This document shows positions 1-5,695 of a DNA stretch of 20,684 nt, one piece after another. The stretch comes from Bacteroidia bacterium. Lineage in GTDB: Bacteria > Bacteroidota > Bacteroidia > Bacteroidales > Azobacteroidaceae. The stretch spans positions 1 to 20,684 of the forward strand of contig BNYG01000035.1 of assembly GCA_026000155.1 (NCBI GenBank), in the 5' to 3' direction. The first letter of the stretch is position 1, and each line of letters opens with the position of its first letter. The position numbers and the translations under genes were made by a program. The notes below the pieces were generated by a model, which ran no database searches, was not told where the DNA came from, and saw only the letters and a list, made by a program, of their open reading frames with translations.

Positions 1-2
1 CT

Positions 3-287
3 TCGTGGTGTAATGATAATGTACATGCCAAAGGGGGCGATTGGGATGATGGAAACAATGATTGGCGTCTGCCCAATATTGGCGAATTAGCTAATTTGCA
101 AGCAGTAAAAGGGGATATACCAAGTTTATCCACGTCAAACTACTATTGGAGTAGTACAGACTACTCCGCCAGTCCTACGGTGAGCGCAGCGCTATGGTAC
201 TTCAATGGTAGCGGTAGTACGTACGGCAGCAGTAAGACGAACAGCGCCACTAACGTATATACGCGTTGCGTGAGGACTATGAATTAA
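3..287 (+). CDS. DGR target protein, C-terminal part (DUF1566 / C-type-lectin-like fold), 5' end outside window
   Basis: Only the last 94 codons are visible; the open frame runs in from before the window. The fragment has the tryptophan/glycine-rich stretch ending in WRLPNIGELANL (about residues 21-32 of the fragment), the signature of DUF1566 / Fib_succ_major-type domains, which adopt a C-type-lectin-like (formylglycine-generating-enzyme-like) fold. The last ~48 codons are the variable repeat: YYWSSTD, ALWYFNGSG and NVYTRCVRT keep the fold's conserved W, G, Y, R and C while 15 residues between them differ from the template-encoded version (mostly Asn to Tyr, Ser, Gly or Ala). This is the usual DGR plan: a stable lectin scaffold with a diversified ligand-binding face at the C terminus. 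Localisation cannot be judged because the N terminus is missing. The ligand is unknown; surface display is typical for such targets but is inference here. Confidence 0.85.
   Translation, partial: SWCNDNVHAKGGDWDDGNNDWRLPNIGELANLQAVKGDIPSLSTSNYYWSSTDYSASPTVSAALWYFNGSGSTYGSSKTNSATNVYTRCVRTMN
133..277 (+). repeat. DGR variable repeat (VR)
   Basis: This stretch aligns without gaps to 1543-1687 at a constant offset of 1410. Of 145 positions 18 differ: 17 lie at template adenines (11 A to G, 4 A to T, 2 A to C) and one is C1591 versus T181. By count the template repeat has 56 adenines and 89 other bases. The 3' terminal stretch (256-277, including ACGCGTTGCGTGAGGAC) is identical in both copies and is the likely initiation-of-mutagenic-homing (IMH) segment. 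The homology stops just before the target gene's stop codon. Confidence 0.95.
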
Positions 288-305
288 TTTAATTATTTAA
301 TTCAT
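279..305 (+). repeat. AT-rich inverted repeat immediately after VR
   Basis: ATGAATTAA (279-287) and TTAATTCAT (297-305) are perfect 9-bp inverted arms around a 9-nt spacer. The repeat starts one base after the end of the VR homology and includes the target stop codon. Its position fits a DNA hairpin of the kind reported just downstream of VRs (Bordetella phage DGR), but the AT-rich arms make a stable cruciform less likely than the GC-rich one that follows. Confidence 0.5.
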
Positions 306-313
306 TTAACAAT

Positions 314-326
314 ACCGCGAAGCGGT
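314..326 (+). repeat. GC-rich mini-hairpin downstream of VR (GCGAAGC core)
   Basis: ACCGC (314-318) and GCGGT (322-326) pair around GAA. The centre GCGAAGC is the known, unusually stable DNA mini-hairpin sequence. It lies 36 nt after the VR end and could serve as the DGR target-recognition hairpin. It is followed after five bases by eight T (332-339), so it could instead, or also, be the rho-independent terminator of the target gene. Confidence 0.5.
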
Positions 327-335
327 TGAAATTTT

Positions 336-371
336 TTTTAGAAATCGGGGGAATGCCCTCGATTTCTAAAA
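336..371 (+). repeat. Long perfect hairpin between target gene and DGR accessory genes
   Basis: Arms 336-351 and 356-371 pair over 16 bp with a single G-T pair (G348/T359) around a 4-nt loop (AATG). The outer part is TTTTAGAAATCG and its complement; the inner part is GGG/CCC. The + strand is A-rich rather than T-rich after the hairpin, so it is not a textbook intrinsic terminator. It may be a terminator, an mRNA-end structure or a cruciform. Confidence 0.5.
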
Positions 372-453
372 TTATAAAAAAATTGAAATTACTATCTATC
401 TACAACAATAACTAATACAAATTTTATGTAATCAATAATGAATTTTATCACAA

Positions 454-975
454 ATGGACATATCAGGCATATTTTTTATCGAAGAAGGGAATATCAGGCA
501 TATTCACCTTTACAAGGAAGGCAGTTTTTGGAAAGCGTATGAACGTAGCGCTTACTTGTTTGTACATCACATCAAAGCGTATCAAACCCGGCTGCGGTAT
601 TACAAAAACATTGATCAGGAAATTATTTCCATCGGTTTTCCGGATGTTGCACTTCCTAAAATTATCCAGGCAGTAGAGACGCAAGGCATTGCATCTCTAC
701 GTAACCAATCGGCAACAAGCATTGAGATCGAATTGGAAGAAACGTCAGACGGTCGAGACGAGATTAATCGCGTCTCTACCTTCCGGGAATGGAAATTGCA
801 AACATCTTTGACGATTCCTTCGAAAAAATTGGATAGAGAGCGGGAAATGACACAGATTCAGCAAAATTACTGGACCATGGCTATCCGTTCTTTTCCGATC
901 GCCGACAAGACCCCGATCGAATGCATGCAATTTATTTCAGAGCTGCAAAAATCCGTCATGGATTATAAACTGTAA
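454..975 (+). CDS. MutS-domain-I-like DGR accessory protein (MSL type)
   Basis: A 173-residue protein lies between the target gene and avd. Its N terminus (IRHIHLYKEGSFWKAYERSA, about 14-33) resembles the mismatch-recognition domain I of MutS, where an aromatic residue sits in a similar GxFYE-type context; here the equivalent is GSFWKAYE. MutS-like accessory proteins have been reported for some DGRs, and no other MutS domains (connector, ATPase) are present. The middle (about 74-110) looks secondary: residues VETQGIASLR and GRDEINRVST are encoded by two palindromic repeats. The C-terminal part (about 111-173, REWKLQTSLTIP onwards) looks helical. The stop codon is 4 nt before the avd start, so the two genes are probably cotranscribed. 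The role in retrohoming is unknown; nucleic-acid binding or helping the reverse transcriptase is inference. Confidence 0.65.
   Translation: MDISGIFFIEEGNIRHIHLYKEGSFWKAYERSAYLFVHHIKAYQTRLRYYKNIDQEIISIGFPDVALPKIIQAVETQGIASLRNQSATSIEIELEETSDGRDEINRVSTFREWKLQTSLTIPSKKLDREREMTQIQQNYWTMAIRSFPIADKTPIECMQFISELQKSVMDYKL
673..700 (+). repeat. Palindromic repeat 1 inside the MutS-like gene
   Basis: GTAGAGA (673-679) pairs with TCTCTAC (694-700), followed inward by one mismatch and GCAA/TTGC around GGCA. It is translated in frame as VETQGIASLR. The TAGAGACGC/GCGTCTCTA motif is shared with the repeat at 751-780, suggesting one family of dispersed palindromes. Confidence 0.6.
751..780 (+). repeat. Palindromic repeat 2 inside the MutS-like gene
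   Basis: The arms 751-765 and 766-780 are complementary at 13 of 15 positions (3' arm AATCGCGTCTCTACC). It shares the TCTCTAC end with the repeat at 673-700 and is translated in frame as GRDEINRVST. The two mismatches in the 5' arm suggest decay after insertion. Confidence 0.6.
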
Positions 976-979
976 GGTT

Positions 980-1321
980 ATGGCTCTCTATTATGAATTG
1001 CCTATTTACAAGGATACCTATCAGTTAGTTATGCAAGTATTCCGGTTGACTCGTAATTTTTCGAGGGAATACAAATATACGATAGGACAAGATATTAAAA
1101 AAGATTCAATGGAAATGGTACGGCATATTTTTAAAGCGAACAGTACCAATGATAAAGGACCTCATTTACAAAATATGTACGATACATTGGAAGTAGTAAA
1201 ATTACAATTGCGTATTTGTGTGGATATGAGGTTAATCTCTCCGAAGCAGCAAAGTGATATCTGGCTCTTGGTCGATAGCATTGGCCGTCAATTGATGGGC
1301 TGGAAAAATAAAATGAAATAA
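980..1321 (+). CDS. avd: DGR accessory variability determinant (Avd-like four-helix protein)
   Basis: This 113-residue, all-helical, basic protein has the length and position of Avd, the small four-helix-bundle protein (related to the 23S rRNA intervening-sequence protein family) that forms a pentamer and binds the DGR reverse transcriptase and template RNA. Visible family features are the N-terminal YELPIYKDTYQLVMQVFRLT stretch, a first helix rich in aromatic and basic residues (RNFSREYKYTIG), a conserved-looking central helix, and a C-terminal helix ending in basic GWKNKMK. It starts 4 nt after the MutS-like gene and is followed by the 398-nt non-coding TR region. Avd is required for mutagenic homing in the Bordetella phage system; the same role here is inferred from family and context. 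Confidence 0.9.
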   Translation: MALYYELPIYKDTYQLVMQVFRLTRNFSREYKYTIGQDIKKDSMEMVRHIFKANSTNDKGPHLQNMYDTLEVVKLQLRICVDMRLISPKQQSDIWLLVDSIGRQLMGWKNKMK

Positions 1322-1443
1322 AAATATGAATATCAGTCTTAGTTTGCATTCTAATTTTCGAGAAATAACTTTCAAGCGAGGATTTCGTATTCGCTACGGC
1401 GTACGGAAGAGAGCAATAAATAAAATGTTAAAGTCGATAGCCC

Positions 1444-1508
1444 ACCGGTTTATGCCGGTAAATCATGTTTGCGCAATGCTGTGCAAATTACAATATCGAA
1501 GCATTGTA
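1444..1508 (+). other. Three consecutive predicted hairpins upstream of TR (putative structured part of template RNA)
   Basis: Three stems follow closely in the gap between avd and TR: ACCGG/CCGGT (1444-1448 with 1455-1459), TTTGCGCA/TGTGCAAA (1468-1475 with 1480-1487, one G-U pair, 4-nt loop) and TACAAT/ATTGTA (1489-1494 with 1503-1508). The whole avd-RT gap, 1322-1719, holds only this and the TR. The stems could fold in the DGR template RNA, whose flanks are known to matter for cDNA priming in the Bordetella system. Folding was done by eye. Confidence 0.4.
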
Positions 1509-1542
1509 CATGTTTTGAGAATAAACAGTGGCTATTTTGTGC

Positions 1543-1687
1543 CGTCAAACAACTATTGGAGTAGTACAGACAACTCCACCAATCCTACGACGAACGCAGC
1601 GATATGGAACTTCAATGGTAGCGGTAATACGAACAACAACAATAAGACGAACAGCAACACTAACATATATACGCGTTGCGTGAGGAC
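1543..1687 (+). repeat. DGR template repeat (TR)
   Basis: This is the invariant copy of the VR. Read in the target frame it is dominated by AAC, AAT and ACN codons (a run of asparagines at 1631-1645), the arrangement that lets adenine randomisation give many residues without stop codons. It lies between avd and the reverse transcriptase, 32 nt before the reverse-transcriptase start. The cDNA made from its transcript is expected to overwrite the VR with random bases at template adenines. An open frame (1326-1691) spans it, but I regard it as non-coding. Confidence 0.95.
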
Positions 1688-1719
1688 ATGAACAAACGAA
1701 AGTAAAACAATATATTAGA

Positions 1720-2910
1720 ATGCAACTAAGGCTTGATTTTAGAGGAACTTTTGAGTTATCGGATTTTTTCGAAGCTTATTACGATTGTCGTAAGCATAAG
1801 CGAAAAACAGCGAATGCGCTCAAATTTGAATTGAATTACGAGTCTGAACTGATTCAATTATGGAAAGAGATTAATGAAGGAAGCTATCAAATCGGACGGA
1901 GTATTGCTTTTATTGTGGATAAACCCGTGAAGCGGGAAATTTTTGCAGCCAACTTCCGCGATAGAGTCGTCCATCATTTGATTATCAATAAATTGAATGA
2001 TTTGTTTGAAAAAGAATTTATATATGATTCCTACAGTTGCCGGGTAGGCAAAGGCACCCTTTTTGGGATCAAACGCCTGAACCGGTTTATTCGTGCCTGT
2101 AGTGAAAATTATACACGCGATACGTATATATTGAAATTAGATATTAAGGGATTTTTTATGTCCATCAACCGGGAAATCTTATATAAAAGATTAGAAAATT
2201 TTATCCTGTCCAACTATACCGGACAGGACCGGGATTTGTTGATTTGGCTGGTTCAAATGGTGGTAATGAACGACTGTACCGAAGGCTGTTATGTGAAAAG
2301 TCCGGCATCCCGGTGGGAAGGATTGCCACCCGACAAATCCTTGTTTCATCAAAACAAACGCGGACTTCCGATCGGTAATTTAACCTCCCAGATTTTCGCC
2401 AATTTTTATATGTCGCATTTCGACCATTTTATGAAATCGACACTTGGACTGAAGTATTATGGGCGTTATGTAGATGATTTTTACGTAGTTCATCCCGATA
2501 AACAGTTTTTGAAAAATCTAATTCCCGTAATCGACGCTTTTCTTAAGAATGAGTTGGGATTGAAATTACATCCTCTGAAACAACAGATACAACATTTTGA
2601 AAAAGGAATCAAATTCACCGGCGCTTTTCTGTTGCCCAACCGCCTGTATGTTCACCGGCGTACCAAAGGCAATTTTTATCAATTAATAGATAAATGGAAT
2701 ACCGTTATCAAAAAGCGGCCTGGAAAGGATGTCTTATCCGGTCAGGAAATACAGCAAATTCAGGCATCCGTAAATTCGTATTTGGGTTACATGTTGCATT
2801 ACAAAACCTACAAATTACGGAAGCGGATGCTTTACCGGATGTCCACCCGGTTTGACAGGTACATGCATCCGGCCAAACAATATACGAAACTCAAACTGGT
2901 TGGCAAGTAA
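1720..2910 (+). CDS. DGR reverse transcriptase
   Basis: A 396-residue reverse transcriptase. Motif A is LDIKGFF (140-146, catalytic D141) and motif C is YVDDF (250-254, D252/D253). The motif before it, GLPIGNLTSQ (215-224), has the xGxxxSQ form characteristic of DGR reverse transcriptases in place of QGxxxSP of group II intron and retron enzymes. There is no maturase or endonuclease domain, as expected. The ATG at 1720 is used; the frame is closed upstream. With Avd it should copy the TR transcript into adenine-mutagenised cDNA that replaces the VR in the target gene. It is the last gene of the DGR unit; downstream is a convergent HNH gene. All catalytic residues are present, so activity is likely. 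Confidence 0.97.
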   Translation: MQLRLDFRGTFELSDFFEAYYDCRKHKRKTANALKFELNYESELIQLWKEINEGSYQIGRSIAFIVDKPVKREIFAANFRDRVVHHLIINKLNDLFEKEFIYDSYSCRVGKGTLFGIKRLNRFIRACSENYTRDTYILKLDIKGFFMSINREILYKRLENFILSNYTGQDRDLLIWLVQMVVMNDCTEGCYVKSPASRWEGLPPDKSLFHQNKRGLPIGNLTSQIFANFYMSHFDHFMKSTLGLKYYGRYVDDFYVVHPDKQFLKNLIPVIDAFLKNELGLKLHPLKQQIQHFEKGIKFTGAFLLPNRLYVHRRTKGNFYQLIDKWNTVIKKRPGKDVLSGQEIQQIQASVNSYLGYMLHYKTYKLRKRMLYRMSTRFDRYMHPAKQYTKLKLVGK

Positions 2911-2973
2911 CAAGTATAGTAAACCGATTTTGCCTGATAGGTCGATTATACGGGTTCTTGTCAACCTTTTTTT
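2898..2973 (+). terminator. Possible terminator of the DGR unit (long-range stem plus T-tract)
   Basis: GGTTGGCAAG (2898-2907, at the very end of the reverse transcriptase gene) pairs with CTTGTCAACC (2957-2966) over 10 bp with one G-U, directly followed by seven T (2967-2973). The loop is long (49 nt), with a possible inner GTATA/TATAC stem, so an intrinsic terminator is plausible but not certain. Confidence 0.4.
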
Positions 2974-2981
2974 ATTCCTTT

Positions 2982-3515
2982 TCATTTATATTTATATTTA
3001 TTTCTATAATTTTGGTATATTTTTACGTGAAATTTTTTTGTAACCCAAAGCAAATTCTCCACGGTATTATTAAACCCATTATTATCTATATGATGTACTT
3101 CCAATCCTTTTGTTTCTCCAGCAGGGCGTTCCAACCATGTTTTTGCAACCAGTCGATATACATATTTTTCTTTATTAGTTGCATACAAATAACCCGGTTT
3201 TTCTTGATGTTGTTCTATTATTTTATTATCAATTTTTATTCTACCCTTGTTACTGACTTTAAATTGGGGGATTGGAGGATAATCTCTAAACAATTCGCCC
3301 TCTAATGGCTCAGGATCCAATTTTTTAGAATTTGATTCTTCCAATAATTTATCCATTGTCTTCGGTTCTATAAGGTCGCTGTATCGGATAATCTTATCGG
3401 ATAATTCCTTAACAGTGTATTCAATCTCTTGATTTTCCTCGCCTTCTTTTAATCCAAGTACTTTTGCTTCATCTTCCAAATAAATAACTGAGTGTTTTAC
3501 TTTTTCTTCTATCAT
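2982..3515 (-). CDS. HNH endonuclease with NUMOD4-like motif
   Basis: This 177-residue protein is encoded convergently to the reverse transcriptase. Its N-terminal ~70 residues are acidic/helical and unrecognised. FRDYPPIPQFKVSNKGRIK (about 76-94) resembles NUMOD4, a DNA-recognition motif of phage and intron homing endonucleases. LEVHHIDNNGFNNTVENLLWVT (139-159) is an HNH_3 active site with paired histidines H141/H142, D144 and the late Asn N154. The C terminus is lysine/tyrosine-rich. A -7-like box (TATATTTG, minus strand 3555-3562) lies about 40 nt before the ATG, inside a 15-nt inverted repeat. Such genes are commonly selfish homing endonucleases. Whether this one is linked to the DGR or is a hitchhiker cannot be told from one locus. 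Confidence 0.8.
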   Translation of the reverse strand: MIEEKVKHSVIYLEDEAKVLGLKEGEENQEIEYTVKELSDKIIRYSDLIEPKTMDKLLEESNSKKLDPEPLEGELFRDYPPIPQFKVSNKGRIKIDNKIIEQHQEKPGYLYATNKEKYVYRLVAKTWLERPAGETKGLEVHHIDNNGFNNTVENLLWVTKKFHVKIYQNYRNKYKYK

Positions 3516-3554
3516 GATAACCTGATTTTTAAAATTGTTGATAAATAGAATTCA

Positions 3555-3574
3555 CAAATATACAAATTTTGTAT
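3555..3574 (-). promoter_or_regulatory. Putative -7 box and operator for the HNH gene
   Basis: On the minus strand TATATTTG (3555-3562) matches the Bacteroidota -7 consensus TAnnTTTG. It overlaps the inverted repeat ATACAAA-T-TTTGTAT (3560-3574). I see no good -33 box at the expected distance. Confidence 0.3.
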
Positions 3575-3657
3575 TTAATCTTCGAACAATGTACTTATTT
3601 TCAAATTGCTCTGCAAAGATATAACTACTCGAACTACAACAAAAGACTATTTATTTT

Positions 3658-3680
3658 AGACTATCTATTATAGATAGTCT
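3658..3680 (+). repeat. Perfect 10-bp-arm inverted repeat upstream of the ATPase promoter
   Basis: AGACTATCTA (3658-3667) and TAGATAGTCT (3671-3680) are perfect inverted arms around TTA. The repeat ends two bases before the -33 box of the promoter at 3683-3713, a position suited to a dimeric regulator or to a hairpin. Confidence 0.6.
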
Positions 3681-3682
3681 GT

Positions 3683-3713
3683 TTTGCATAATCTAAAAAA
3701 ATTACTATATTTG
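3683..3713 (+). promoter_or_regulatory. Bacteroidota-type promoter for the broken ATPase gene
   Basis: TTTG (3683-3686), 19 bp, then TATATTTG (3706-3713): both boxes fit the TTTG / TAnnTTTG consensus. The start codon follows at 3731. Confidence 0.65.
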
Positions 3714-3730
3714 CAAAAAATAATTTAGTT

Positions 3731-4697
3731 ATGGAATCACAAGATAATCCGTTTCCGATTAAAGGATATGTGTCTGCAAAACTTTTTTGCGACCGGCAAG
3801 ATGAAATTCAAGCATTGTCTGGCAATGTTCTAAATGGCAGAGACACTACGATTATTTCGCCTCGCCGGATGGGAAAAACAGGTTAAGGGTTTTCGCCCGA
3901 TGATTAGCTACGATGTGATTACAGGCGAACCGCAAATACAAATCAATTATCAATCGCTTCAACAGAAAGAACATACCTTGCAGGGATTATTGCAGTTTTT
4001 GGAACAACAGCCGAAGATGATAGTCCTGGCGATAGATGAATTTCAACAGATTACCGAATTTCCCGAAAAAAATATAGAAGCCTTACTGAGAACATTTTTT
4101 CAGCAATTAAGAAACGTCCGTTTTATTTTTTGTGGAAGCAAGCGAAAGATGATGTTAGAGATGTTTTCCAATGCCAATCGTCCGTTTTTTGCGAGTACGC
4201 AATACTTATCGTTGGATAAAATAGATGCGGCTATCTATGCTGCTTTTATTAAAAAATTGTTTATTAAAAACGGTAGGTCAATCACTGAAGATGCTGTTGG
4301 TTTTATTTTGCATTGGACAAAACGACACACTTTTTTTACTCAAAGTTTGTGCAATATGATTTACTCTTTTAGTGAATCAGCCATTACGATGGATACAGTA
4401 AATCAAGCCTGTTTGGAATTACTGAAACGGAATGAAGCGGTTTTTTTTCAATACCGGCAATTGCTTACTCCTGCTCAATGGAACTTTCTAATCGCTGTAG
4501 CCAAAGAGGACGAAGTACAACAAATCACCGCCAAAAAATATATCAACGAATATAATATTGGTACACCAAGTGATGCTCGAAGAATTAGTAAATCATTGAT
4601 AGAAAAAGAATTATTGCTTGAAACCAATACTAAAACGGCAACGACTTATCAAGTATATGATGTTTTTCTGTCTCGCTGGTTGGAGCGGGAGTATTAA
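3731..4697 (+). pseudogene. AAA ATPase of the Bacteroidales ATPase_2-like family, broken after Walker A
   Basis: The original start is ATG 3731. It encodes NPFPIKGYVSAKLFCDRQDE and the P-loop SPRRMGKTG, then hits TAA at 3884-3886 (51 residues). In another frame (from about 3880 to 4697) the rest of the family sequence resumes: KGFRPMISYDVITGEP, the Walker B-like IVLAIDEFQQI, the sensor-like VRFIFCGSKRKMM, and a C-terminal winged-helix-like end closing with VFLSRWLEREY. Intact family members have roughly 60-70 residues between P-loop and the RPMISYD-like segment, so an internal deletion with frameshift is the simplest reading. The second frame has an ATG at 3834 but would lack the P-loop. The gene is probably dead. 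The intact family is abundant in Bacteroidales and of unknown role. Confidence 0.85.
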
Positions 4698-4717
4698 TTA
4701 CAACTTCAACTTTTAAA

Positions 4718-5047
4718 TTAAATACTCACATACTGCTTTCTTAATTTTTCTACAGTTGCGGCATCAATTTTATCAAGTATTGAGTGTGAGTGTAGGACAG
4801 TATTTGCCGCTCTTAATTTCAAATAACGGAAATCCGTATTTATTGATATTACTTGGCATTGGATGATTGTACCCTCTTCCATTTTGTTCCTGTTAAAATA
4901 TTTTTTTGGCAACATGGCGGGATATTTATTATCAACGAGTAACAAAAAGCGATTTCCTATTATCTGTACATATACATCAACAATTTTACCTTTATATTGA
5001 GCTATTTCTTTTGAATCCCAATCTATCTCTATTTTTATTCCTGTCAA
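4718..5047 (-). CDS. Small protein with possible S1/OB-fold domain
   Basis: This 109-residue product has no recognised family name. Residues ~19-80 (KGKIVDVYVQIIGNRFLLLVD ... EEGTIIQCQVISINTDFRYLKLRA) have the rhythm of an S1-like OB fold: a Gly-Lys-Ile-Val start, a five-strand alternation, a GTIIxCxV strand and a closing strand ending in basic/Leu residues. RNA or nucleic-acid binding is therefore possible but unproven. The only start in frame is TTG at 5047, since an in-frame TAA lies shortly upstream and no ATG intervenes; the first internal Met is residue 45. It stands alone between a pseudogene and a divergent dCMP deaminase gene, so context adds nothing. Confidence 0.5.
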   Translation of the reverse strand: MTGIKIEIDWDSKEIAQYKGKIVDVYVQIIGNRFLLLVDNKYPAMLPKKYFNRNKMEEGTIIQCQVISINTDFRYLKLRAANTVLHSHSILDKIDAATVEKLRKQYVSI

Positions 5048-5210
5048 ATGGATGATGTTTTTAATTTTTTATTCTTACAAAGTTAGGATTCTATCTTGGA
5101 ATTACAAAAAGAAACGAATTTTTTCATGTATATTTGTCCCTTAATTCATCAAATTTAATTGTTTCTTTGTTGGGAATTCCATAATTTATTTTACTTTTCC
5201 GTCTTTTACT

Positions 5211-5241
5211 TTTAACTTCTGACTTTTTATTTGTAATTTTG
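5211..5241 (+). promoter_or_regulatory. Promoter for the dCMP deaminase / protease operon
   Basis: TAATTTTG (5234-5241) matches TAnnTTTG, with a near-consensus TTTA (5211-5214) 19 bp upstream; the ATG is 20 nt downstream at 5261. The rest of the 5048-5260 gap is AT-rich with nothing else recognised. Confidence 0.55.
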
Positions 5242-5260
5242 CGCTCTGAAATCAGCATAT

Positions 5261-5695
5261 ATGGATAGTTTAGTCGCTAAACAAAAGGAATTAGATAAAC
5301 GTTATCTTCGTATGGCTGCCGTATGGGCGGAAAATTCGTATTGTCAACGGAGACAAGTAGGAGCGTTGATTGTCAAAGACAAGATGATTATTTCCGATGG
5401 GTATAACGGCACTCCTTCCGGCTTTGAAAATAATTGTGAAGACGAAACCGGTGCGACGAAAGCGTATGTGTTGCATGCGGAAGCCAATGCCATTACAAAA
5501 ATAGCCTGTTCCAATAATAACAGTAAAGGCGCCACGTTGTATGTTACGGCTTCTCCTTGCATCGAATGCGCTAAATTGATTATACAGGCAGGAATTAAAA
5601 GAGTGGTTTATTCTGAAAAATATCGCTTGACGGAAGGTATCGAACTTCTGGAAAGGGCGAATATTGAAATAGTTTATATAGGCAAAGAGGAATGA
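5261..5695 (+). CDS. dCMP deaminase-like zinc cytidine deaminase
   Basis: This 144-residue enzyme belongs to the dCMP/ComEB deaminase group. The zinc site is intact: HAE (72-74, catalytic Glu74 for proton shuttling) and PCIEC (99-103) supply His and two Cys ligands. The N-terminal YLRMAAVWAENSYCQRRQVGALIVKD and DGYNGTPSGFENNCED match the dCMP-type substrate pocket rather than the tRNA adenosine deaminases. It should convert dCMP to dUMP, feeding dTMP synthesis. The family can be mis-annotated as ComEB from a competence operon, and no competence genes are here. The stop overlaps the next start (ATGA at 5692-5695), so it is translationally coupled to the protease. Confidence 0.9.
   Translation: MDSLVAKQKELDKRYLRMAAVWAENSYCQRRQVGALIVKDKMIISDGYNGTPSGFENNCEDETGATKAYVLHAEANAITKIACSNNNSKGATLYVTASPCIECAKLIIQAGIKRVVYSEKYRLTEGIELLERANIEIVYIGKEE

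Noticed and set aside
463..684. Minus-strand open frames inside the MutS-like gene (also 745-930)
   Set aside because: They are shadows of the real gene, partly kept open by the palindromic repeats; no recognisable motif.
1326..1691. Open frame of 121 codons spanning the template repeat
   Set aside because: Its second half is the TR read in the target frame and its first half shows no family and overlaps the predicted hairpins; a TR must be transcribed, not translated, so I treat it as non-coding.
2852..3305. Plus-strand frames over the RT end and the HNH gene
   Set aside because: Low-complexity Phe/Ile-rich translations antisense to a clear HNH gene.
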